DNA of 5,226 nucleotides, taken from contig DAOVIU010000136.1 of NCBI GenBank assembly GCA_030673585.1, forward strand, positions 1 to 5,226, in the 5' to 3' direction. Numbering within the stretch: the first letter of the stretch is position 1; each line of letters starts with the position of its first letter. This DNA is from Pseudomonadota bacterium (GTDB lineage Bacteria > Desulfobacterota > BSN033 > G020346125). A model generated the notes under the pieces. That model was given only the letters and a program-made list of their open reading frames with translations, was not told where the DNA came from and searched no databases. A program made the translations under genes and the position numbers. Positions 1 through 5,226 of the stretch are shown one piece after another.

Positions 1-1593
1 CGAAGGGGAGACATCTCCGGGGCGGAAAAGAGCTATAGGGAATCGGTGAAAATCCTTGAAAACCTCAGGGAGGATGTGGCCGGCGGCGAGGAGGAGATGC
101 TGGCCTTTGTAGAAATGAGGGGGCGAGTTTACCAGAGGCTCATTTCCCTTCTCTTGAAACAGGGCAAGGCCGCTGAGGCCCTTCAATATCTTGAACGAAG
201 TCGATTACAGAAACTCCGCGACCAGTTCGACCAATTGAGGCCCCATCTCAACGACGAGGAGGAAGAGAAGGCCAGGAAAAAGGAGAAGAAGCTGAGGGAG
301 CATATTGAGCAGGCCAGGGTCCAATTGGCGGAGGAAAAGTCAAAGCCGAAGGAGAAGCAAGATGTCCAAAGGATAGCTCAATTGGAGAACAGATTGAGCG
401 TGAGGAGACAGGAGTATATCGAATATATCAACGACCTCAGGGAGAAATTTCCGGAACTTGCTTCCCTTCTCGCCATCCAGCCCGACGCCCTGATCGACCT
501 CCAGAGCTTGCTCCCCCCCTCGATTGCCATCGTCCAATATCTGATCCTCGATGACGGGCTCTATATCTTCGTGGTAACCAATGAGCTCCTTTCCTACAAA
601 GAGGTCAAGGTGTCCCAGGGCGATCTGGAGGGAAGGATCGACTACCTGAGGAGTCTTCTCGTGAACCCGCAAATTCCGCTGAACTTGGGGCCATTGGAGG
701 CAAAAACGCTGAGGCCCAAAGATGAAGGACGTTCGGACTTATATGACATGTTTATCGGTCCCTTCCTCAAAGCCTCAGGGGAGCTTCACCACATTTTGAT
801 CAAACCCGTAAAGGAAGAACTCTCGGGGGTCGAAGTCTTGGGCATCATCCCCAATGGAAAGCTGCCCCTCCTTCCCTTTCAGGTTTTGGGGGAACCGAAT
901 CCGCAGGGAGAGTTCCGATTTCTCTTGGAGGACAAATCCATCTTCTACCTCAACAGCCAATCCATACTGAAATTCGCCCAGAGGCGTGCAAAGGGGATCG
1001 GGGGGAAGGGCAATCTCATCGCCTTCGGTAATCCGGATAATTCCCTCAGACATGCGGAGGAGGAGATCGATTTGATAAAGGAGATCTATTCCAAGGCAAA
1101 GGCCTACGTCAGGCGAGATGCTACGGAGGATAAAGTGAAGAGAGAGTTAGCCGGGTACAACGTTCTCCACCTGGCAACGCACGGAAACATGAGGGGCAAC
1201 ATCAAGGAGTCCTTTATCCTTCTTGCCCCGTCGGCCGACGGGAAGGAGGATGGGAAGTTATTTATCCGCGAGATATGGGGATTGCAGTTGGTGGGGTATC
1301 AACTGGTCACCCTCTCTGCCTGTGAGACGGCAATGGGAAAGGAGGCTTCAGGGGATATCATGGTGAGCCTGGAAACGGCCTTCCTGCGAGCAGGAACCCC
1401 CACTATCGTGGCCTCCCTCTGGGAGGTGGATGACCAGGCTACGGGGATCTTGATGAAGAGCTTCTATCATAACTTGACGAGGCGGGGAAAGGCAGAGGCG
1501 CTGAGAAGAGCTCAAGTGGCCTTGATGAAGGACCCCCGCTATGTTTATCCCTACTATTGGGCCCCATTCATCCTCGTCGGGGATTGGCAGTAG
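1..1593 (+). CDS. TPR / coiled-coil / CHAT-domain protein (caspase-like peptidase), 5'-truncated by window edge
   Basis: The reading frame is open from base 1. The residues before the GTG at 46 (frame 1, reading GDISGAEKSYRESVKIL) look like a TPR helix, so that GTG is internal and the true start lies upstream. Numbering from the first codon in the window, TPR-like helices occupy about 4-66, including the EALQYLERSR motif usual just before CHAT regions. A charged Glu/Lys-rich coiled coil follows at about 72-150. From about 171 (LPPSIAIVQYLI) comes the CHAT-associated beta region, and the CHAT domain proper spans about 245-528. The predicted catalytic dyad is intact: His394 in HLATHG (His390 is the first His) and Cys441 in LSACET. 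The NGKLPLLPF and SLWEVDD motifs are also typical. CHAT proteins are separase/caspase-clan cysteine peptidases; the substrate here is unknown. It precedes the FecR gene by 15 bases, presumably in one operon. Compartment is undetermined without the N-terminus. Family assignment is firm; activity is inferred. Confidence 0.95.
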   Translation, partial: RRGDISGAEKSYRESVKILENLREDVAGGEEEMLAFVEMRGRVYQRLISLLLKQGKAAEALQYLERSRLQKLRDQFDQLRPHLNDEEEEKARKKEKKLREHIEQARVQLAEEKSKPKEKQDVQRIAQLENRLSVRRQEYIEYINDLREKFPELASLLAIQPDALIDLQSLLPPSIAIVQYLILDDGLYIFVVTNELLSYKEVKVSQGDLEGRIDYLRSLLVNPQIPLNLGPLEAKTLRPKDEGRSDLYDMFIGPFLKASGELHHILIKPVKEELSGVEVLGIIPNGKLPLLPFQVLGEPNPQGEFRFLLEDKSIFYLNSQSILKFAQRRAKGIGGKGNLIAFGNPDNSLRHAEEEIDLIKEIYSKAKAYVRRDATEDKVKRELAGYNVLHLATHGNMRGNIKESFILLAPSADGKEDGKLFIREIWGLQLVGYQLVTLSACETAMGKEASGDIMVSLETAFLRAGTPTIVASLWEVDDQATGILMKSFYHNLTRRGKAEALRRAQVALMKDPRYVYPYYWAPFILVGDWQ

Positions 1594-1596
1594 AAC

Positions 1597-1601
1597 GGAG
1601 G
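1597..1601 (+). promoter_or_regulatory. Shine-Dalgarno site of the FecR-domain gene
   Basis: GGAGG lies 7 bases before the ATG at 1609, inside the 15-base gap after the CHAT stop codon. It favours the start at 1609 over the in-frame ATG at 1618, which would be 16 bases away. The tight junction supports co-transcription of the CHAT and FecR genes. Confidence 0.85.
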
Positions 1602-1608
1602 AAAAGAG

Positions 1609-2577
1609 ATGGGAAGGATGAGAACGATCGCTTCAGGGTGTCTTCTCTCTCTCGCGTTGGGAACTCTTTTCCCAGCCTTGAGCGCGGATGCAATTGCCCT
1701 GATCAGCTCCCTTGCGGGCAAAGTGGAGGTACAGCGTGCCCATGAAAAGAAGGGACGGGCAGCCCGCCTGGGGCAACAATTATTCGAGGACGATGTTCTT
1801 CACACCTACGATCGTTCCAGGGCCTCCCTCTTCTTCTCCAATGGATCGGTGATCACCGTTTTTCCCAACAGTCGATTGAAACTATCCGTTCAAAAAAAGG
1901 ACTACAAGGGGAGCTCGCTCGTTGCTTCCCTTTCCAAAGGCGTGACGAAGGGAATTGCGGGAATCTTTGCCGTGGAAAAGAAGAGGGAAACCTTAACCGC
2001 AATTCCCGGTATCAGGAAGAAGATAGAGGAAGAGGAAATGGGAATCAGGGTATTGTATCCCCGAAATAGCAGGATCTTAACCTCAAAACCTCGCTTCCGC
2101 TGGAAAACGAGGGGAAATGGTGGATCATTTATGGTCTCCCTCACGCTCAAGGGAATGGGGGGCCAACTGTGGACTCTCAATACAAAAGAGACCGAGATCC
2201 CCTACCCCATGGGTGCAGGGGAATTGGAGCGAGGTCAAACCTATTTCCTGAAGGTCAAAAGGATGGAAGACCCCAGCCTCTATGATGAGGTCTATTTCAG
2301 GATCCTGGAGGACCAAAAGGCCGAGGAAGTGAGGCATATTGCGAAACAGATGCGGGAACTTCAGAAGTTGAACCCCGATGAGAGCACACCCACTTTCATT
2401 TTGGCGAGCTACTACACGGGGAAAGGACTCTATCACGGGGCACTAGGGGAACTCGATGCATTGGAGAAGCGAAACCCAGGCGAGCGTTTCATCTTGGAGA
2501 AAAAAAGGGAAATCTTCGCCAAGATAGGCCTTTGGAAGAAATGGGAAGAAGTCCATCAAAAGCTCAATGCCCCGTAG
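1609..2577 (+). CDS. Exported FecR-domain protein with beta module and helical TPR-like C-terminus
   Basis: The 322-aa product starts with a signal peptide: basic MGRMR, a hydrophobic stretch at about 6-24, and possible cleavage after Ala26 or Ala28. It should therefore act in the periplasm or at the envelope. Residues about 29-115 match a FecR domain: SSLAGKVEVQR, a GQQLFEDDVLHT segment, and a SRASLFFSNGSVITVFPNS segment. FecR domains occur in sigma-regulator transmembrane proteins but also as stand-alone envelope modules. No sigma factor gene or cytoplasmic anti-sigma segment is visible here. Residues about 144-231 form a beta-rich, Ig-like stretch with spaced aromatics (RFRWKT Trp165, Trp188, GQTYF Tyr212). 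Residues about 235-320 are helical and TPR-like (GLYHGALGELDALEKRNP). This middle-plus-tail layout resembles the DUF928 family found near CHAT/CHASE2 genes in cyanobacteria; that likeness is inference. A role as an envelope scaffold or sensor partner of its two neighbours is plausible but unproven. Confidence 0.9.
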   Translation: MGRMRTIASGCLLSLALGTLFPALSADAIALISSLAGKVEVQRAHEKKGRAARLGQQLFEDDVLHTYDRSRASLFFSNGSVITVFPNSRLKLSVQKKDYKGSSLVASLSKGVTKGIAGIFAVEKKRETLTAIPGIRKKIEEEEMGIRVLYPRNSRILTSKPRFRWKTRGNGGSFMVSLTLKGMGGQLWTLNTKETEIPYPMGAGELERGQTYFLKVKRMEDPSLYDEVYFRILEDQKAEEVRHIAKQMRELQKLNPDESTPTFILASYYTGKGLYHGALGELDALEKRNPGERFILEKKREIFAKIGLWKKWEEVHQKLNAP

Positions 2578-2634
2578 GGAATAGCTCACATCATTACCTC
2601 CACCATCATCAATTCCGCTTGGTAACCCGGCCTC

Positions 2635-2638
2635 GGAG
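2635..2638 (+). promoter_or_regulatory. Weak Shine-Dalgarno site of the CHASE2 cyclase gene
   Basis: GGAG lies 12 bases before the ATG at 2651, longer than the usual 5-9 base spacing. No alternative ATG, GTG or TTG occurs in this frame between the upstream in-frame stop (TAG at 2582) and 2651, so the start stands, but initiation looks weaker than for the neighbouring genes. Confidence 0.45.
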
Positions 2639-2650
2639 CGCATATTCGGA

Positions 2651-4513
2651 ATGAAGGAACATAGGACTTATTCAAGGAGAAGTCTCTTTGTGATCGGGTT
2701 GGCCACAGGCATCGGGGTGACCATCACGATGCTCTTTCTCCATGTCCTGGGAGCTTTCGATTTCCTGGAGAACCGTTCCATCAATTGGAGGTTCTCCATG
2801 CGAGGGGAGATTGAAGCCGATCCTCGAATCGTCATCGTCTCCATTGATGAATCCTCATTTTCGGAATTGAATGAGAAATGGCCATGGCCCAGGATATTCT
2901 TTGCCGATCTAGTTGACCGATTATCCGAGGGAGGGGCAAAGATCATCGGGATCGACATCATCGTGAGCGAGCCTGACCCGGATGACGAAAAGCTAGCCCG
3001 CTCGGCAAAAATGTTCGGCAACGTGATATTCCCGGGCAAATTCGAGGAGACCATAAAAAGGATTCCATGGAAGGGAAAGGAGATTGAACTCAAAGGGGAG
3101 GAGTTCAAAGAACCCATCCAAACCCTCTCCGCGTCGGGGGATGCGGGATACCTCAACCTCCCCCATGACGGCGATGGGTTCGTCCGCCGGTTTAGCCCGA
3201 TTCGGTCTTACCAGGGGGAGTTGTATGCCTCGTTCGATCTGAAAATCGTTGTCCGTTTCTTGGGAATCCCTTTGTCTAATCTCACATACCTTCCCTATGG
3301 TGAGCTACGCATCGGTGACCGATCTATCCCCTTGAACCAATATGATTCGGCCTATATCAATTTCGCGGGTCCTTCAGGAAAATTCAATAGAATCTCCTTC
3401 CACGAGGCCTTAGACCGAGAAAACCCGCTCCCCCCTGATTTCTGTAAGGGGAAGATCGTTCTCGTAGGGGCCACTTTTCTGGATTCAAAGGATTACTTTA
3501 ATACCCCTTTTCTGGAGTTTAGGAAGGGAGAAAAATATCCCATTTTTGGGGTAGAGATTCACGCCAATATCATCAATACCATCCTGCAGGGAAGATTCAT
3601 CAAGCCTACATCGCCGGTGCTGGTGAGGATCATTATCGTTTTGGGCGGGATACTGGTGACAGTCCTATCATTACGACTTTCAATGCTGAAGGGGGTTTTC
3701 GTGGTTTCTCTCATCGTCCTCGCCTACCTCGCGGCCTCGGTATGGCTCTTTGCCCGGGATATCCTCCTGACAACGATTGCCCCTATGGCAACCTTCGGGG
3801 GGGTCTACCTTTCGCAGGTGGTGTTCAGATATTTCACCGAGGAACGGGAAAAGAGGCGAATTCGAGGCATGTTCCGGAAGTACGTTTCCTCGGATGTGGT
3901 GGATAAGCTGATTCAAGATCCCTCAATACTACGACTGGGGGGAGAAAAACGTGAGCTTACCGTCTTGTTCTCGGATATCAGAGGATTCACCACAATCGCC
4001 GAGAGATTGACTCCCGAGGATTTACTCAATCAATTGAACGAGTATCTAAGCGCCATGACCGCTGTTGTATTGAGAAATGGCGGCATGTTGGATAAGTACG
4101 TCGGAGACGCTATTATGGCCGTGTTTGGTGCTCCCCTGGAACTGGAAAATCATGCCTTGGCGGCATGTAAAACAGCCCTAGAGATGATGGAAGAACTGAG
4201 CTCCCTGCAAGGGGTGTGGGAACGCCAATCCAAATCCATTCTGGACATCGGGATAGGTATAAATACGGGGGAGATGATCATTGGAAACGTGGGCTCCACC
4301 AATCGAATGGATTACACGGTCATAGGGGACAACGTCAATTTGGCCTCTCGATTGGAGGGGGCCAATAAAGCACTCGGAACCCACATCATCATCAGCCGTT
4401 CAACCTATGAGGGGGCGAAGGGCCACATTACGGTCAGGGGTTTGGGGGAAATAAGGGTAAAAGGAAAGGAAAATCCCGTGCCCATCTATGAGCTCGTGGA
4501 GATGAAGGGTTAG
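2651..4513 (+). CDS. CHASE2-domain class III adenylate cyclase (class IIIb-type catalytic site)
   Basis: This 620-aa membrane receptor cyclase is predicted to convert ATP to cAMP. In order it has: a transmembrane helix at about 11-35; an extracytoplasmic CHASE2 sensor at about 36-318 (DPRIVIVSIDE, GAKIIGIDIIV, GKIVLVGAT and FGVEIHANIINTIL motifs); three transmembrane helices at about 323-343, 347-368 and 371-394; a basic linker at about 396-434; and a class III cyclase domain at about 435-618. Catalytic residues are complete: metal-binding Asp442 (FSDIRGFT) and Asp486 (KYVGDA), purine-specifying Lys482, and transition-state Asn563 and Arg567 (NVNLASRLEG). The partner of Lys482 is Thr556 rather than Asp, the class IIIb pattern linked to bicarbonate-stimulated adenylate cyclases. 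Two chains must pair to form the active sites. Architecture and length are standard for CHASE2 cyclases. It lies 73 bases after the FecR gene on the same strand, probably in the same operon. The CHASE2 ligand is unknown. A guanylate cyclase is less likely given Lys at the purine position. Confidence 0.96.
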   Translation: MKEHRTYSRRSLFVIGLATGIGVTITMLFLHVLGAFDFLENRSINWRFSMRGEIEADPRIVIVSIDESSFSELNEKWPWPRIFFADLVDRLSEGGAKIIGIDIIVSEPDPDDEKLARSAKMFGNVIFPGKFEETIKRIPWKGKEIELKGEEFKEPIQTLSASGDAGYLNLPHDGDGFVRRFSPIRSYQGELYASFDLKIVVRFLGIPLSNLTYLPYGELRIGDRSIPLNQYDSAYINFAGPSGKFNRISFHEALDRENPLPPDFCKGKIVLVGATFLDSKDYFNTPFLEFRKGEKYPIFGVEIHANIINTILQGRFIKPTSPVLVRIIIVLGGILVTVLSLRLSMLKGVFVVSLIVLAYLAASVWLFARDILLTTIAPMATFGGVYLSQVVFRYFTEEREKRRIRGMFRKYVSSDVVDKLIQDPSILRLGGEKRELTVLFSDIRGFTTIAERLTPEDLLNQLNEYLSAMTAVVLRNGGMLDKYVGDAIMAVFGAPLELENHALAACKTALEMMEELSSLQGVWERQSKSILDIGIGINTGEMIIGNVGSTNRMDYTVIGDNVNLASRLEGANKALGTHIIISRSTYEGAKGHITVRGLGEIRVKGKENPVPIYELVEMKG

Positions 4514-4576
4514 AAGCCTTGCATGTTTCCACCTTTCCCCTGGTAGTCCCAACGATCAGATCCCACACATCTCATG

Positions 4577-5119
4577 CTATATTCCAATTACCTTCCACAT
4601 CATCCGGTACCACATGGGGGACCTGTGCGGGATCGCTTCACCGCTCTTCTCATCCTTTATCTCGATGCCCAACTCCTCAAAGAGCCGGATCATCCTCTCG
4701 CTGGACTCTCGTAAGCGGGACGACATGGTCTTGCAAAAGGCCGTCAGCATCTTCACCGCGATGGAATGGTTTTCGCCGAAAAGGCGATCAAGGTCCGATT
4801 TTCCGATGGAGACGAGTTGTGAATCCTCATCCACTATGGCACTGGCCGATCTCGGCATCTCCTCCACCAGGGCCATTTCACCAAACCCTTCGCCCGGCTT
4901 GAGCGTCCTCAGGGTCTCGGGCCCCCCCCTGGGAATTTCCTTTTCGATACGAACCGCTCCTGATACAATGATGTAGAACTTGTCGCCCGAGGCGCCTTCG
5001 GAGAATATTCGGTTTCCCTTTGAAAATTTCTCCAGCGAACAGACCTCGGAAACCTGATCCAAATCCTCATGAGTCAGGCCCTCGAAGAATCGGTTGGTCC
5101 TCAAATAATCGATAACCAT
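4577..5119 (-). CDS. Stand-alone cyclic-nucleotide-binding (CNB/cNMP) domain protein
   Basis: The 180-aa cytoplasmic protein is almost entirely one CNB domain. Residues about 11-115 give the beta roll (FFEGLTHEDL, FSKGNRIFSEGASGDKFYIIVSG). The phosphate-binding cassette is intact at about 76-94: Glu81 in GFGEMAL and Arg90 in PRSASA are the residues that contact the ribose and cyclic phosphate. Their spacing of nine matches PKA regulatory subunits rather than CRP, where it is ten. An amphipathic C-helix follows at about 116-147, then a short tail ending in Trp/Met-rich residues. There is no room for the winged-helix DNA-binding domain of CRP/FNR proteins, and no kinase, channel or other effector domain is present. 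It would therefore act by protein-protein contact or as a cAMP sink. It is transcribed towards the adenylate cyclase, the stop codons being separated by 63 bases, which makes it a natural candidate receptor for that cAMP. The start is fixed by a near-perfect ribosome binding site. Confidence 0.93.
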   Translation of the reverse strand: MVIDYLRTNRFFEGLTHEDLDQVSEVCSLEKFSKGNRIFSEGASGDKFYIIVSGAVRIEKEIPRGGPETLRTLKPGEGFGEMALVEEMPRSASAIVDEDSQLVSIGKSDLDRLFGENHSIAVKMLTAFCKTMSSRLRESSERMIRLFEELGIEIKDEKSGEAIPHRSPMWYRMMWKVIGI

Positions 5120-5122
5120 CGG

Positions 5123-5130
5123 TCACCTCC
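5123..5130 (-). promoter_or_regulatory. Strong Shine-Dalgarno site of the CNB gene
   Basis: On the minus strand GGAGGTGA is a perfect 8-base complement to the 16S rRNA tail. Its GGAGG core sits 6 bases before the ATG at 5119, which decides the start and indicates efficient translation. Confidence 0.9.
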
Positions 5131-5174
5131 CAGTAAAGCGGCCTCACGCCCTTAAAGAACCATAACGTGTGACG

Positions 5175-5208
5175 GCCGGGTTTGGAAACGCCTTATGCCC
5201 GGCATGCC
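5175..5208. repeat. Overlapping short inverted repeats upstream of the CNB gene
   Basis: GCCGGG (5175-5180) is mirrored by CCCGGC (5198-5203). ATGCC-C-GGCAT (5195-5205) and the perfect palindrome GGCATGCC (5201-5208) overlap its right arm. They fall around the -10 and in the spacer of the tentative promoter, as an operator would, but arms this short can occur by chance in GC-rich spacer DNA. Confidence 0.35.
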
Positions 5209-5221
5209 GCGAACATATCAA
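5192..5221 (-). promoter_or_regulatory. Possible sigma70-type promoter for the CNB gene
   Basis: On the minus strand TTGATA (5221-5216, five of six to the -35 consensus) is followed after 18 bases by CATAAG (5197-5192, four of six to the -10 consensus). Initiation would fall near 5184, leaving a leader of about 65 bases. The -10 is poor and the assignment is tentative; the real promoter could also lie beyond the window. Confidence 0.25.
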
Positions 5222-5226
5222 GGCTC

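Noticed and set aside
46..48. GTG at 46 as the start of the CHAT gene
   Set aside because: The frame is open to base 1 and the upstream codons encode a good TPR helix (GDISGAEKSYRESV); no ribosome site precedes the GTG.
1618..1620. ATG at 1618 as the start of the FecR gene
   Set aside because: The GGAGG site is optimally spaced for 1609 and 16 bases from 1618. The signal peptide is plausible from either, so 1609 is preferred.
1609..1644. Possible lipobox around Cys11 of the FecR protein
   Set aside because: The residues before Cys11 are Ala-Ser-Gly, lacking Leu/Val/Ile at -3. The hydrophobic core continues well past the Cys, so an ordinary signal peptide fits better.
2619..2646. TTGGTA and CATATT spaced by 16 bases as an internal promoter for the cyclase
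   Set aside because: The -10 would end 4 bases before the ATG, placing the transcript start inside the coding region; each box matches only four of six consensus bases.
340..3916. Minus-strand open frames of 68-162 codons inside the CHAT, FecR and cyclase genes
   Set aside because: All lie opposite strongly supported coding regions and show no domain motifs.
4521..4577. GCATG/CATGC pair in the convergent gap as a terminator stem
   Set aside because: Five-base arms about 48 bases apart, with no T-run on either strand, do not make a terminator.
4519..4976. Plus-strand open frames overlapping the CNB gene
   Set aside because: They are antisense to a clear CNB domain, have low-complexity Ser/Pro/Arg-rich translations without recognisable motifs, and lack ribosome sites.
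5168..5172. TGTGA as a CRP/cAMP-receptor site upstream of the CNB gene
   Set aside because: The matching TCACA half-site is absent at the required spacing of six bases; a single half-site is expected by chance.

Overview
This window of about 5.2 kb looks like a bacterial chromosomal segment from a Gram-negative, didermic organism of moderate GC content. The reasons are a signal-peptide-bearing FecR-domain protein, a CHASE2 sensor with an extracytoplasmic loop, and clear Shine-Dalgarno sites. Frequent AGG arginine codons and the CHAT/FecR/CHASE2 combination suggest a Desulfobacterota (deltaproteobacterial) or Nitrospirota-like genome. That placement is an impression from style, not a demonstrated taxonomy.

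Layout: three genes run rightward on the + strand. First is the C-terminal 530 residues of a TPR/coiled-coil/CHAT-domain protein (caspase-like cysteine peptidase fold), whose start lies outside the window (1-1593). After 15 bases comes a 322-aa exported protein with an N-terminal FecR domain, a beta-rich middle module and a helical TPR-like tail (1609-2577). After 73 bases comes a 620-aa CHASE2-sensor class III nucleotidyl cyclase (2651-4513). A fourth gene converges from the right on the - strand (4577-5119) and encodes a 180-aa stand-alone cyclic-nucleotide-binding-domain protein. The last 107 bases hold its leader and a possible promoter with overlapping palindromes.

How they may work together: the sequence supports an envelope-to-cytoplasm signalling cluster. 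FecR and CHASE2 are extracytoplasmic ligand- or polymer-sensing domains, the cyclase domain would make cAMP inside the cell, and the neighbouring CNB protein keeps the residues needed to bind it. The CHAT protein retains its His/Cys dyad and could be a protease output or maturation factor, but its compartment cannot be told because its N-terminus is missing. The cyclase carries Lys plus Thr at the substrate-specifying positions, the class IIIb signature associated with bicarbonate-responsive adenylate cyclases. No RNA genes, mobile elements, CRISPR arrays or convincing intrinsic terminators were seen.
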